DNA of 64,000 bases from Clostridia bacterium (GCA_017436225.1 JAFSDM010000004.1:36816-100815), one strand, 5' to 3'. Numbered from the stretch's first letter, positions 43,126-52,805 are shown. Numbers and translations: made by a program. Notes: generated by a model from the letters alone, not told the origin.

Positions 43126-44487
43126 TTAGTTTTTAAGACTTTGAATAGGAGCGGGAATTCTACCTGCGCGGGTGATGAATTTAAGCGGTGATGCGGTATT
43201 AACCTTCATAACGGGTCCGCTACCTAAAAGTCCGCCAAATTCAAGCTCATCGCCAACATTTTTGCCGATTGCGGGAATAACTCTGACTGCGGTAGTTTTT
43301 GAATTTATCATACCAATTGCGGCTTCATCGGCGATAATTGCCGAAATAACTTCGGGTGGAGTATCACCGGGGATATTTATCATATCAAGACCAACCGAGC
43401 AAACGGCGGTCATAGCTTCCAGCTTTTCAATAGTGAGTGTGCCAGCTCTTGCGGCATCTATCATACCTGCATCCTCGGTAACGGGAATAAATGCACCCGA
43501 AAGACCGCCAACGTGTGAAGAAGCCATAACGCCGCCTTTTTTAACGGCATCGTTAAGCATTGCAAGTGCGGCGGTAGTACCACAGGCACCGCATTGCTCA
43601 AGACCCATTTCTTCTAATATATGAGCAACCGAATCGCCTACTGCAGGTGTGGGTGCTAAAGATAAATCTACAATACCAAAAGGCACGCCCAAAGCATTTG
43701 CCGCCTCACGGGCAACAAGCTGACCCACACGGGTAATTTTAAATGCGGTACGCTTAATAAGCTCGGCAACTCCGCTTAAATCCATAGTATCATCGGCTTT
43801 TTCTAAAGCCGCTCTTACAACACCAGGACCCGAAACACCAACGTTTATAACGCAATCGGGCTCGCCCACTCCGTGGAAGGCACCCGCCATAAAGGGATTA
43901 TCTTCAGGGGCGTTGCAAAATACAACAAGCTTTGCCGCACCAATGCAGTTTCTAGCTGCCGTACGCTCTGCCGCCTGTTTTACAATTTTACCCATTAATT
44001 TAACGGCATCCATATTAATACCGGCCTTTGTTGAGCCGATATTTACTGATGCACAAACGTGCTCGGTAACGCTTAAGGCTTCGGGAATGCTTTCAATAAG
44101 AGCATAGTCGCCCGCCGAAAAACCCTTTCCAACAAGTGCGGAATAACCGCCTATAAAATTAACTCCGACCGCTACTGCCGCTTTTTCAAGAGCTAAGGCA
44201 AACTTAACAACATTTGAATCTTGACAAGCAGAGGCAAGCATTGCAATAGGGGTAACTGCAATTCGTTTATTTATAATCGGAATACCGTATTTGCTTTCAA
44301 TTTTTTGGCAGACGGGAACAAGGTCAGCTGCATAGGTTGTGATTTTTTTATAAACCTTTTCGCAGGCTTTATCAATATCACTGTCAATACAGTCAATGAG
44401 CGAGATACCCATTGTAACGGTACGGATATCTAAATGCTCCTCCTCTATCATTTTAATTGTTTCTAAAATATCGTGAGTGTTATACAT
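43126..44487 (-). CDS. UPF0210 (DUF711, PFL-like fold) protein
   Basis: 453 residues. Characteristic runs: [54 protein letters not shown] and [22 protein letters not shown]. The fold resembles pyruvate formate-lyase, but there is no C-terminal glycyl-radical motif. Function is unknown; the family is nearly always next to an ACT-domain UPF0237 gene, as here. Confidence 0.93.
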   Translation of the reverse strand: MYNTHDILETIKMIEEEHLDIRTVTMGISLIDCIDSDIDKACEKVYKKITTYAADLVPVCQKIESKYGIPIINKRIAVTPIAMLASACQDSNVVKFALALEKAAVAVGVNFIGGYSALVGKGFSAGDYALIESIPEALSVTEHVCASVNIGSTKAGINMDAVKLMGKIVKQAAERTAARNCIGAAKLVVFCNAPEDNPFMAGAFHGVGEPDCVINVGVSGPGVVRAALEKADDTMDLSGVAELIKRTAFKITRVGQLVAREAANALGVPFGIVDLSLAPTPAVGDSVAHILEEMGLEQCGACGTTAALAMLNDAVKKGGVMASSHVGGLSGAFIPVTEDAGMIDAARAGTLTIEKLEAMTAVCSVGLDMINIPGDTPPEVISAIIADEAAIGMINSKTTAVRVIPAIGKNVGDELEFGGLLGSGPVMKVNTASPLKFITRAGRIPAPIQSLKN

Positions 44488-44534
44488 TTATTCTTATTCT
44501 CCTTAGACCTACGGGTGATGACAAACCGAAAAGT

Positions 44535-44566
44535 GCCGAAAGAATGCCGTTTTAGGCAGATTCGGC
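44535..44566 (-). promoter_or_regulatory. Intercistronic two-part hairpin between the ACT gene and UPF0210
   Basis: GCCGAA...TTCGGC outer stem and TGCC/GGCA inner stem. There is no U-tract, so it is a processing or stability element rather than a terminator. Confidence 0.5.
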
Positions 44567-44580
44567 TTAATCGTGTTTGC

Positions 44581-44850
44581 TTAGATACTGTGCATAGAAT
44601 TGAAAATATCCTCATGCATAACATGAACCGACATACCCATATTTTCGCCGAGCTTTTTCATATCATTAGCAAAATCCACAAAATCACAAGAGATTGCAGA
44701 AATATCGCAAATCATAATCATACAAAACATTTCAGATAAAACGGATTGTGATACCTCTAAAACGTTTACGTTATATTCTGCGCAACCGTTTGAAACCTTT
44801 GCAAGAATTCCAACCGAATCTTTACCTACTACTGTAATAACTGCTTTCAT
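44581..44850 (-). CDS. ACT domain protein, UPF0237
   Basis: 89 residues, one ACT domain (KAVITVVGKDSVGILAKVSNGCAEY...NVNVLEVSQSV), similar to half of GcvR. Probably a ligand-binding regulator of, or partner for, the UPF0210 protein encoded next. It starts 25 bases after galM. Confidence 0.92.
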   Translation of the reverse strand: MKAVITVVGKDSVGILAKVSNGCAEYNVNVLEVSQSVLSEMFCMIMICDISAISCDFVDFANDMKKLGENMGMSVHVMHEDIFNSMHSI

Positions 44851-44875
44851 AATAAAACTCCTAACTTTGAAACGC

Positions 44876-45901
44876 TTAGTTTTCTACGCTAAATGCGTAC
44901 GTGGTGTAACTATTAAACTCTTCACCCGCTTTTAAAATACAGGTTGGCCATTCGGGGTGATGAATGCCATCGGGATAATGCTGAGTTTCAAGGCAAAATG
45001 CACCTTGAGAATTATAAAGCACTCCGCCCTTACCTTTTCTGTTTACAAGACCGTTAGCGGTGTAAAGCTGAACACCGGGTTGGTCGGTTGTAAGGGTCAT
45101 AACAATACCTGTTTTTTCAGAACGGGCAATAGCGGCAGGGTTTGAATTTATAACGTAGTTAAAGTCATATCCGCCGCATCGTGCAAGAGCAGGATAATCA
45201 CTTTTAATGGTATCACCAAACTTATGCTCTGCTAAAAAATCCATTGGAGTACCTTTAACAGACACGATTTCGCCTGTTGGAATTCCACCTTCGCCCGTCA
45301 TTAAAAATGAGTCGGCATTTAAGAATAAATATTGTTCGTGAACGTTTTCAAGATCGCCGTTTAGGTTAAAATAGCTATGATTGGTAAGGTTTATGATTGT
45401 ATCCTTATCTGAAACGGCGTTATATTTAAAGGTAATTGCACCGTCATTAAGGGTTACTGCAACGGTTACGGTAAGATTACCGGGGTAGCCTGCATCTCCA
45501 TCGGGCGAGTTTATGGTAAACAAAACGCCATTTTCAATTTCTTTTGAATCCCAAACTCTTTTATTAAAGCCTAAGGGTCCGCCGTGAATATGATTTTTGC
45601 CTTGGTTTAGCGGCAAATTATATTCTTTGCCGTTTAAAATAAACTGACCATTTGCAATACGGTTTGCAAAACGACCTATTGTGGCGCCAAGGCAACCGCT
45701 TTGGGTTTCGTACTCTTCTACTGTATCATAGCCCCAAACAACGTCAACGGGGTTCCCGTTTTTATCGGGCACTATTAAGGTGCGAACAGTTACACCAAAA
45801 TCTAAAACCTCTGCTTTTATTCCATCCTCGGCGGTTATTGTGTAACAGGTTACTTCCTGCCCTGCGGCAGTTTTACCAAAACTTCTTTTTTCAATAGACA
45901 T
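44876..45901 (-). CDS. galM: Aldose 1-epimerase (galactose mutarotase)
   Basis: 341 residues. The catalytic His is in NHIHGGPLGFNKRVWD with a second in LTNHSYFNL, and the catalytic Glu is in GAFCLETQHYPDG. Interconverts alpha and beta anomers of galactose/glucose. First gene of galM-ACT-UPF0210, probably running on to the GH36 gene, with a strong promoter. Confidence 0.95.
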   Translation of the reverse strand: MSIEKRSFGKTAAGQEVTCYTITAEDGIKAEVLDFGVTVRTLIVPDKNGNPVDVVWGYDTVEEYETQSGCLGATIGRFANRIANGQFILNGKEYNLPLNQGKNHIHGGPLGFNKRVWDSKEIENGVLFTINSPDGDAGYPGNLTVTVAVTLNDGAITFKYNAVSDKDTIINLTNHSYFNLNGDLENVHEQYLFLNADSFLMTGEGGIPTGEIVSVKGTPMDFLAEHKFGDTIKSDYPALARCGGYDFNYVINSNPAAIARSEKTGIVMTLTTDQPGVQLYTANGLVNRKGKGGVLYNSQGAFCLETQHYPDGIHHPEWPTCILKAGEEFNSYTTYAFSVEN

Positions 45902-45931
45902 ATGTACAACTCCTAAACCTTAATTTAAAAA

Positions 45932-45960
45932 ATTATAGCATAATTAAATACTAAAGTCAA
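45932..45960 (-). promoter_or_regulatory. Promoter of the galM operon
   Basis: TTGACT (45960-45955), 17-base spacer, TATAAT (45937-45932) on the minus strand. Confidence 0.8.
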
Positions 45961-46062
45961 CAATTCAAAGGCTTTTAAACAGATTAAAAAGTGTGGCTTC
46001 TGCGCTATATACGAAATTTAATTTTAGATAAAAGAAATTATAAATCAGATAAAAACTTAGCA

Positions 46063-46091
46063 TTGAATGGAGAGTCGAAATATGGTAAAAT
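46063..46091 (+). promoter_or_regulatory. Promoter of the AraC-HAD-NUDIX operon
   Basis: TTGAAT (46063-46068), 17-base spacer, TAAAAT (46086-46091) with TGG preceding it. It is divergent from galM. Confidence 0.7.
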
Positions 46092-46116
46092 GCAAATAGT
46101 TAAAGGCGGTGTATAT

Positions 46117-47040
46117 ATGGAACATATTACTGTTGGCAGGAAGTATAACGAAGGCAAGGTTGCTTTTGTTGAGTGTATTAAGAACGGATCGCTTGATGAT
46201 ATCAATATTAAGGACAAGTGTTTTTTGCTCATTATACTCACTAAAGGAAAGTTGGAATTTAAAGTTGGCGGTGAGAAAGTTATTGCTAACGCTCCGTCTT
46301 TTTTATGCTTTGATGAGTCAGAAAATCCAGTGCTTATTTCAAAATCAAAAGCTAGGTATGCTTGTATTTACTTCCACCCTAAATTCTTAAATATCAATAT
46401 GACCTTTGAATTATTGCGTTCTAAAAAATACGGCGATATTGCAACCACTCACGATATGTTTATGTTAAAACCGTTTACCCAAAAAGCGTATGCGATTCCT
46501 ATTGCTGAGACACAGGTAGAGAAAATCGAACAATCTGCCGATTATATGTTAGAGGAATTAACCGAGCAACGAGACTTTTATTGGTCTTGTAGAGGCCGTT
46601 CCTACTTTATGGAGATTATTATTGCCTTGGAGCGTATGTACGGTCTTATTGGCTATGGCTTAACCCATCAAAAATCGGATAACGCACCAATTATTAATAA
46701 TCCAAAACTTCGTGATGCGGTGCTTTACATAGAGAGCCATTATGGCGATAGTATGACCCTGTCCGATATATCAACAAATGCCGGAATAAACCATACTACT
46801 CTTACTGCACTTATGAAAGAGGAGCTTGGCTCAACTGCAATCGAATATTTGATGCAGTACCGAATTACCATTGCAAAAAAACAACTCGCTTTTACCGATG
46901 TTCCTATCAAGGATGTTGCTAATATGGTAGGGTTCAAAACGGTACAACACTTTAACCGTATTTTTAAGGAAATAACAGGCACAACACCTGCCGAATTTCG
47001 TAAATCGTCTGTGCAAAAACGAAAGGATGAGATAAAGTGA
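46117..47040 (+). CDS. AraC family transcriptional regulator
   Basis: About 307 residues from ATG 46117 (MEHITVGRK), SD GGCGGTG; upstream in-frame ATGs precede the promoter. N-terminal cupin-like sensor (LLIILTKGKLEFKVGGEKV). C-terminal double HTH (MTLSDISTNAGINHTTLTAL and IKDVANMVGFKTVQHFNRIFKEITGTTPAEF). Probably controls its own operon or a neighbouring sugar gene; the effector is unknown. Confidence 0.9.
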   Translation: MEHITVGRKYNEGKVAFVECIKNGSLDDINIKDKCFLLIILTKGKLEFKVGGEKVIANAPSFLCFDESENPVLISKSKARYACIYFHPKFLNINMTFELLRSKKYGDIATTHDMFMLKPFTQKAYAIPIAETQVEKIEQSADYMLEELTEQRDFYWSCRGRSYFMEIIIALERMYGLIGYGLTHQKSDNAPIINNPKLRDAVLYIESHYGDSMTLSDISTNAGINHTTLTALMKEELGSTAIEYLMQYRITIAKKQLAFTDVPIKDVANMVGFKTVQHFNRIFKEITGTTPAEFRKSSVQKRKDEIK

Positions 47041-47717
47041 AATATAAAGCTATCTTTTTCGATCGTGATGGTACACTCACATATTTTGACAAAGAAAAAG
47101 AACTTTGGCGCGATCAGATAATTAGCCAATGGAGTGGTAAGCCTTTCGAACTACCCTATGACAAAATGATGAGTCTTTTTAACCTTGCAAGCGAAGGGAA
47201 AAAACCTTGGTATAAGACAGTTGATGATGAGAAAGAGTTTTTCAAAAGGTTCTACCGACATTTGCTCATAGGTGAGAATGTTAAAGAGAACTTAGATGGT
47301 CGAGCGAATTTCTTATTCAACGAACTATGGTGTAACGGAGATCGCGCTCTATTTCCTGAAACCGTAGAAGTGTTGGAGTATTTTTATAAGAACGGATATA
47401 AAATGGGCGTTATAAGTGACACTTCACCGTCACTTGAATATACTTTGCAACAGTTAGGGATTGCTAAATACTTCACTTCTTTTACCGCAAGTTCTTTAGT
47501 AGGAGCAGGCAAACCAAGTCCAATCATTTTTAATGCGGCACTTAACGCACAAGGCGTTTTAGCACAGGAAAGTTTATATGTTGATGACTATAAACCTGAA
47601 GCTGATGGAGCAAGAGAACAAGGTTTCACTTCTTTCTTAATAAATCGAAGTGGCAATAATACTGACAAGTGGAGTATTCAAAGTTTGAAACAATTAATTG
47701 ATTTCGTGGAGGGTTAA
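47037..47717 (+). CDS. HAD family hydrolase
   Basis: 226 residues, GTG start overlapping the AraC stop (GTGA). Motif I FFDRDGTLT, motif II GVISDTSPS, motif III Lys in GAGKPSPIIF, motif IV YVDDYKPEADGA. Small-molecule phosphatase class; the substrate is not predictable. Confidence 0.88.
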   Translation: MKYKAIFFDRDGTLTYFDKEKELWRDQIISQWSGKPFELPYDKMMSLFNLASEGKKPWYKTVDDEKEFFKRFYRHLLIGENVKENLDGRANFLFNELWCNGDRALFPETVEVLEYFYKNGYKMGVISDTSPSLEYTLQQLGIAKYFTSFTASSLVGAGKPSPIIFNAALNAQGVLAQESLYVDDYKPEADGAREQGFTSFLINRSGNNTDKWSIQSLKQLIDFVEG

Positions 47718-47718
47718 A

Positions 47719-48162
47719 ATGCGTGAACCATATCAAATATTATCAATTCCTTATCGTATAGTTGATGGTACACCCTTGTTCTGTGCCTTTCGTAGAACCG
47801 ACAGCTCATATTGGCAATTTATTGCAGGTGGTGGCGAAAATGGAGAAACACCTATAGAGGCAGCCAAAAGAGAAACAATAGAAGAAATTGGTGTTGAGCC
47901 GATAAATATTAAGCAACTCACTTGTATTGCATATGTTCCTGCAGAAGTTATTGCTGAAAGCAGACGGCAACATTGGGATAAAAACACCTTTGTTATTCCC
48001 GAATATTCATTTGCCTTTGAGTGTGATTTAGAACCTATGCTATCAAATGAACATAGTGAGTATAAATGGCTTACATACAACGAGGCACGAAAACTGTTAA
48101 AATGGGATTCTAACAAAGTTGCTATGTATGAAATTAAATGTATCTTGGAGAATAGAGAATGA
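47719..48162 (+). CDS. NUDIX hydrolase (NudB-like)
   Basis: 147 residues from ATG 47719, SD GGAGGGT. NUDIX box GENGETPIEAAKRETIEEIG matches Gx5Ex7REUxEExGU. The N-terminus YQILSIPYRI and the FVIPEYSFAF segment recall dihydroneopterin-triphosphate/dATP pyrophosphohydrolases. Overlaps the GrpB remnant by an ATGA junction. Confidence 0.85.
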   Translation: MREPYQILSIPYRIVDGTPLFCAFRRTDSSYWQFIAGGGENGETPIEAAKRETIEEIGVEPINIKQLTCIAYVPAEVIAESRRQHWDKNTFVIPEYSFAFECDLEPMLSNEHSEYKWLTYNEARKLLKWDSNKVAMYEIKCILENRE

Positions 48163-48233
48163 TTGGGTTAAAACGAGGTACAGTTAAACTGTGCGAACAC
48201 GAAAATCAGTGGGAAATTGAAGCCCATTTTTAG
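48159..48233 (+). pseudogene. Truncated GrpB (UPF0157) remnant, 24 codons
   Basis: MIGLKRGTVKLCEHENQWEI then EAHF-stop. The first ~20 residues match the start of GrpB family proteins (normally ~170-180 residues), and the ATG overlaps the NUDIX stop as a real coupled gene would. The rest of the gene is gone. The next base begins a 17-nt direct repeat (48234-48250) also found at 47017-47033. Confidence 0.75.
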
Positions 48234-48253
48234 AAACGAAAGGATGAGATTAA

Positions 48254-49741
48254 ATGAAAAAATTTATTTCTATAATATTAGTTTTGTGTTTATTGGTTTT
48301 TGCTTGTGGTTGTGAGGACTTAGTGGAAAATATCAACAGCAATTTTGTTTCGGAAGTAGAGCATCAGATTACAGAGAATAGTGATTCGGTCTCGAGCTTA
48401 GAGGAGCAGAATACAAAATCAGATAAAAAAGATACTTCATCAACAGGTCCAACGATTTGTCCACCAGCCCCAAATGGTTTTACAAACGAAAACTCTGACC
48501 AAGAAGAAGTTCGTGGAACTGAAACCCCAGCAATAAAAACACAACTACCTGAAGTAATGTTTAATGATTTAGACAACAGCGTTAGATATACGGATATGAT
48601 TACTCTTTCAAACGGAGGCTATGCAATTGCAGGAGTAAAAGACACATATGATTACATTTTATCTTTAATAAGAATATATGATAATAATTCAATACTTCAA
48701 GGCGAGTATTTATTCAGCAACGGAAACGGCTATGAAAAGATAGCTCCCTGCATGGATGGTGGTTTTATTGCGGCTTCATATAGTCCGCCGTGTTTAACAA
48801 AAATTAGCAACGATTTCAGAGTGGAATGGGTAACTGCTTACGAAAGAACCGAATTAGAAGGAATTGTGGAAGACATAGCCGAGTTATATTCGGGTTGTTA
48901 TGTTGTTTTATTTTCAAGAACTCCTTACGATGATAGAACTCTCAAAATGGCGTTTCTAGATAGTAGGGGAAATGTTACAGAAACAATTGAGCTAATGAAA
49001 AGTGTTGATATTACTGACGGTGATATAACACCCGACGGAAAAGGCGGTTTTTATTTGGTTTTAACCTGCAATAAGGAGTTGACAGGCAAATACGAGTTGT
49101 TCAAAGAAAATTATAATAATTCGAAGGGTAGTGAAATTGCCATAATGCATTTTGATCATGCAAAAAAACTTACTTGGGTAAAAACTGTTGGTGGTAGCGG
49201 CGACGACTGGGTAGAAGAAAGTGCAATGGACGAAAAAGGTAATTTTTATCTTGCTGTAGGTACAAATTGGTACGGTGCAGATTCTTTTTGGGATATGAGT
49301 GTTGAACGGTCTATGCCATATCGACGTATGCTTGTGAAATTAGATAAAAACGGTAATATAGTTTATAGAGCACCTCTCGCAAATAAAGGCATGGCAGTTG
49401 ACCAAATTTTCGGAATACACATAAAAGATGAAAAAGCCTATGTGGTTGGTATGGCAGATTATTTTGACGGTTATCAGGCAAAATATCCTTGTGAACAGAT
49501 TTTGCCAAATGAAAAAGGAAACCGTGTTTTCTGCGTATATAACGCTTGTATAGACGGCGACGGAAAAGAGCTAGATAGAAAAATTTTTAGGTGTGATGTG
49601 AATAATGCGCCTTGCGATTCTGTGTTGTTACCAAGCGGAGCATTAATAATTGCGGGAAGCGTTTCAGTGGATATAAATCCGTTTAATTTAAAATTCCCGT
49701 TGGGTGTTGATGCATCAGCTGCATTATTTATATATAAGTGA
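48254..49741 (+). CDS. Lipoprotein with beta-propeller-like repeats
   Basis: 495 residues. Lipoprotein signal MKKFISIILVLCLLVFACGC (cysteines 18 and 20; lipobox-like). A Ser/Thr/Glu-rich linker runs to ~100. Then repeated blade-like units follow, e.g. MITLSNGGYAIAGVKDTYD, GGFIAASYSPPCLTKI and MDEKGNFYLAVGTNW. SD AAAGGATGAG. First gene of a four-gene envelope cassette. Function unknown. Confidence 0.75.
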   Translation: MKKFISIILVLCLLVFACGCEDLVENINSNFVSEVEHQITENSDSVSSLEEQNTKSDKKDTSSTGPTICPPAPNGFTNENSDQEEVRGTETPAIKTQLPEVMFNDLDNSVRYTDMITLSNGGYAIAGVKDTYDYILSLIRIYDNNSILQGEYLFSNGNGYEKIAPCMDGGFIAASYSPPCLTKISNDFRVEWVTAYERTELEGIVEDIAELYSGCYVVLFSRTPYDDRTLKMAFLDSRGNVTETIELMKSVDITDGDITPDGKGGFYLVLTCNKELTGKYELFKENYNNSKGSEIAIMHFDHAKKLTWVKTVGGSGDDWVEESAMDEKGNFYLAVGTNWYGADSFWDMSVERSMPYRRMLVKLDKNGNIVYRAPLANKGMAVDQIFGIHIKDEKAYVVGMADYFDGYQAKYPCEQILPNEKGNRVFCVYNACIDGDGKELDRKIFRCDVNNAPCDSVLLPSGALIIAGSVSVDINPFNLKFPLGVDASAALFIYK

Positions 49742-49750
49742 GGATATTAG

Positions 49751-50206
49751 ATGAAAAAGATAAGAGAAATTTTACTGTTATTCGTTTTCTTTGCAGTATC
49801 TTTTGCTTTGTTTATAGTGTTGAATTTCCCATCACCGTTTGTAGCAGGAAGTGACATTGCATTTGTCGGTGTGGCTAATTACTTACGACTGCTTTTAAAC
49901 GATAAAATATTTTTTATGGCAATTATTAATACCATTCGAAAACCGTTTGTTTCTTCTGTGGTTTTAATACCACTAGCTTGTTTTATATTAAAAAATAGAA
50001 TCAAATTCACGAGAAAAAGTTTTTATTTAACTGCCTTTGTAACATCTTTTATAATATCTATTGTATATCTAATTACTAATGCTGCATTATACAATATCTT
50101 AGGATACATATTCTTCCCAATGTCAATCAGTTTTTTATGTTTAATTATTTTTTGGATTTTAGAACTACTTACTGATCTCGTTAAAAGGTTTAAGAGGAGA
50201 AGATAA
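49751..50206 (+). CDS. Four-TM hypothetical membrane protein
   Basis: 151 residues. Hydrophobic segments at ~7-26, ~55-76, ~88-108 and ~116-140. It ends in a basic tail (LVKRFKRRR). No family recognised. It starts 9 bases after the lipoprotein gene. Confidence 0.65.
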   Translation: MKKIREILLLFVFFAVSFALFIVLNFPSPFVAGSDIAFVGVANYLRLLLNDKIFFMAIINTIRKPFVSSVVLIPLACFILKNRIKFTRKSFYLTAFVTSFIISIVYLITNAALYNILGYIFFPMSISFLCLIIFWILELLTDLVKRFKRRR

Positions 50207-50211
50207 ATTTG

Positions 50212-50712
50212 ATGAACAAATCTAATTTGGTCAAAAAATCCATTTTATCTGCACTTGTAATACTTTACGATATCGTATCGCTTTTTTGGTGCTATATTAT
50301 TACAAGTAATTTTGTTTATAATCTTTCTGAGATTCAACGGAGAGGTCCTAGCATAACAATAATCGGCGGTGCAGATTTACCAACATGGAGTTTTATAATG
50401 GGTGGTATTTTGGGTTGTGCTTGTTCAGTACTCTTTGTATTATTAAGCCTTACAACCGTATTTCTTTTTACTATATCAATTTTTAAAAAACAAACCAACC
50501 GGAAATTTAATATATTACTTTGCATATTTTCGGCACTTACATTAATTATTTACATGCTGATTCCTGCTCAGACTTATGTTGTTTCTCTTTATACTTTGGT
50601 TAGAAAACTATCTTTTTTTAAGTACATACAATTTATTTATATTATAATCTCACTTATAATTATCGTAACGAACATTTTGTTTACTATAAAAAGGAGCTAT
50701 GAAACACAATGA
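50212..50712 (+). CDS. Four-TM hypothetical membrane protein
   Basis: 166 residues from ATG 50212 (a TTG at 50209 is equally well placed for the SD GAGGAGA). Four hydrophobic segments at ~9-36, ~60-90, ~100-125 and ~138-160. An external loop IIGGADLPTWSFIMGG lies before helix 2. Not recognised. Its stop overlaps the next gene's ATG. Confidence 0.62.
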   Translation: MNKSNLVKKSILSALVILYDIVSLFWCYIITSNFVYNLSEIQRRGPSITIIGGADLPTWSFIMGGILGCACSVLFVLLSLTTVFLFTISIFKKQTNRKFNILLCIFSALTLIIYMLIPAQTYVVSLYTLVRKLSFFKYIQFIYIIISLIIIVTNILFTIKRSYETQ

Positions 50713-51191
50713 AAGAACGTTACAATTCGAAGACTAAACAATTTTCGAATAAGAAAGCGATTACTTTAACATCTATTTTTGTGATTTTATTGTGTATATT
50801 TTTATATGCCATTTTTGTCAAACCAAAAATCGAGCTGTATACTTGGGAACTTTCCTCGGCACAGCAAGTAGGGCCACCATTTATTACAATCGCACATAAT
50901 AAAGATTATGATTTTTCTGACGAAAATGATACTCTTTTTAAATTCTCAAAGCCAATAGAACTCACTTGCGTTGCCAAAAACAGAAAATTAACAATAGCGG
51001 ATAAGACGAATAACAAGGTTTATAACGGCACATATAAAGTGAAATCTTGGGGTAGACGTCATACTCCGCAAAGCTATGAAATTGTTATAGATGGCAAAAT
51101 AGGAACTGCAAATATTAGTAACAATTCATTGTTTAATCGCACACTTTTTATGTCAATTGACGGTTATTATTTAAATTTTGTTATAAAATAG
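50709..51191 (+). CDS. Membrane-anchored hypothetical protein
   Basis: 160 residues, ATGA overlap with the gene before. One N-terminal anchor (~18-40, AITLTSIFVILLCIFLYAIF), then an extracytoplasmic beta-rich domain (ELYTWELSSAQQVGPPFITI ... DGYYLNFVI). Not recognised. Last gene of the lipoprotein cassette. Confidence 0.62.
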   Translation: MKERYNSKTKQFSNKKAITLTSIFVILLCIFLYAIFVKPKIELYTWELSSAQQVGPPFITIAHNKDYDFSDENDTLFKFSKPIELTCVAKNRKLTIADKTNNKVYNGTYKVKSWGRRHTPQSYEIVIDGKIGTANISNNSLFNRTLFMSIDGYYLNFVIK

Positions 51192-51211
51192 AACCAAAAG
51201 ATAGGATCCTT

Positions 51212-51241
51212 AAATGCCGTTTGCAATTGTGAACGGCATTT
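51212..51241 (+). terminator. Possible terminator of the lipoprotein cassette
   Basis: 10-bp stem AAATGCCGTT / AACGGCATTT with a 10-base loop. The following tract is TATAAAACG, so it is a weak terminator. Confidence 0.55.
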
Positions 51242-51365
51242 ATAAAACGCACCAACTCAACCTGTGGTTGCATACAGGTAAACGGTTATGTTATACACTT
51301 TTGAACCATGATGATTTATACTATAATCAGAAAGCGCTTTTGAGTAAATATTTGGAGTGAATGCT

Positions 51366-52481
51366 ATGTTAAAGATTGGCGAAAAAATAAAGGAACTGCG
51401 TAAAGCACAGGATGTAACACAAGAAAAGTTGGCAGACTATCTTAATATCTCCTATCAAGCGGTTAGTAAATGGGAGAACGGTTTGGCTCTGCCGGATATA
51501 ACGCTATTGCCTAAATTAGCAAACTTTTTTGGTGTAAGTACGGATGAGTTGCTTGATTTGAAAGCAAGTGAAAACGAGACTGAATTACGAAGATACGAAA
51601 AAGAGTATCACGAGCTCGGTCGCAAAGGAAAGGTCTTAGAAAAAATTGAGTTGTCGCGCAAAGTACTTGATTTATATCCAAGAAACTATCAATGGATGTT
51701 GAATCTTGCCTATGGCTTAGTGTCATATAATTCCACAACTGAACAAGAAGAATATAGCAAAGAACATAAATTTATTGAAGAAGCAATAATCTTATGTGAA
51801 AGAATATTAGAGGACTGCACAGTAGATTCTATAAGACACAGCGCTATACAAATACTTTGCTACAATTATCCTCATATTGGCAAAAAGGAACAAGCAATCC
51901 GACTTGCCGAAGATATGCCAAAAATGGTTCTTTCTAAAGAAATGTTACTTAGCCACATTTATTCAGGAAAAGAGCGCTTAAAACAAGAACAAAACAATTT
52001 AAGATTTATGATTCATTTTTGTTCAAGTATCCTTTATTTAATGGCTTGGGAAAGTGATTTAAGACAAAGATTTACAGTAGATGAACGAATCAAAATTCTT
52101 GAAACCGCCATACAGCTTAATCAAATTATGTTTGGCAACGATGAAAACGAAGTGTTGTATAGTGGCCAGCTCTACTTGTATCATTTTATAATTGCAAGAT
52201 TTTATTGCGAGAAAAATCTTCCCGAAAAAGTTTTTGAATATTTATTACTTTCGGAAAAATATGCAAAAACTTGCGATAACGCTATGTCTTTAGGGGAGCA
52301 GAAATATAAATCTCTGTTTTTTAACCACATATCTTGGAATCCCAAAAATATTCTTACAAATACGGATAAAACATTTAAAGAACAATTGTTATATAATCTT
52401 GATGACAAGTGCTTTGAATTTTTAAAAGATAATCAAGATTTTATAAATCTTAAAAATAGATTAAATCCTAGTACCTTATAA
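51366..52481 (+). CDS. XRE-family regulator with TPR-like C-terminus
   Basis: 371 residues from ATG 51366 (MLKIGEKIKELR), SD GGAG. HTH ~4-62 (TQEKLADYLNISYQAVSKWENG). The rest is all-helical with TPR-like pairs (LDLYPRNYQWMLNLAYGLV, AIRLAEDMPKM). A signal-sensing helical domain is likely, as in RRNPP-like or sugar-island regulators, but no peptide gene was seen nearby. Confidence 0.85.
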   Translation: MLKIGEKIKELRKAQDVTQEKLADYLNISYQAVSKWENGLALPDITLLPKLANFFGVSTDELLDLKASENETELRRYEKEYHELGRKGKVLEKIELSRKVLDLYPRNYQWMLNLAYGLVSYNSTTEQEEYSKEHKFIEEAIILCERILEDCTVDSIRHSAIQILCYNYPHIGKKEQAIRLAEDMPKMVLSKEMLLSHIYSGKERLKQEQNNLRFMIHFCSSILYLMAWESDLRQRFTVDERIKILETAIQLNQIMFGNDENEVLYSGQLYLYHFIIARFYCEKNLPEKVFEYLLLSEKYAKTCDNAMSLGEQKYKSLFFNHISWNPKNILTNTDKTFKEQLLYNLDDKCFEFLKDNQDFINLKNRLNPSTL

Positions 52482-52483
52482 AT

Positions 52484-52681
52484 TGTAGGGGACGGCGCCT
52501 TCGACGTCCCGAAAAAATCACCACAAATTCCGTCTGTTTAAAACAGGCGATTGATAATCGCCCCTACGGGTATATATTAAAAATCTGTGGGTTTTGAATA
52601 TCTTTCGTAGGGAATGACCCGCGTGTCATTCCTCAAAATTCAATTGTTTTTAACGGAACAACACACAGGTTGTTCCCTACG
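52484..52681. repeat. Dispersed repeat island 3 (two units)
   Basis: Unit 1 (52484-52567) opens TGTAGGGGACGG and closes CGCCCCTACGG. Unit 2 (52606-52681) opens CGTAGGGAATGACC and closes GTTGTTCCCTACG. Each unit has a hairpin at both ends. Unit 2 read in reverse matches part of island 1. Confidence 0.8.
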
Positions 52682-52805
52682 ATATAATTACTAAAATCCT
52701 AATCCAACTTTAAGTTGGAAAAATCCAATAACTGCGTTATTGATTTATAACATTTTAATCCTTAAAATATAATTGTAGCTACGAAAAATATAAAGGAGTG
52801 TAATT

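Noticed and set aside
43126-44487. Pyruvate formate-lyase
   Set aside because: No C-terminal glycyl-radical motif; the sequence is UPF0210, and its ACT partner is adjacent.
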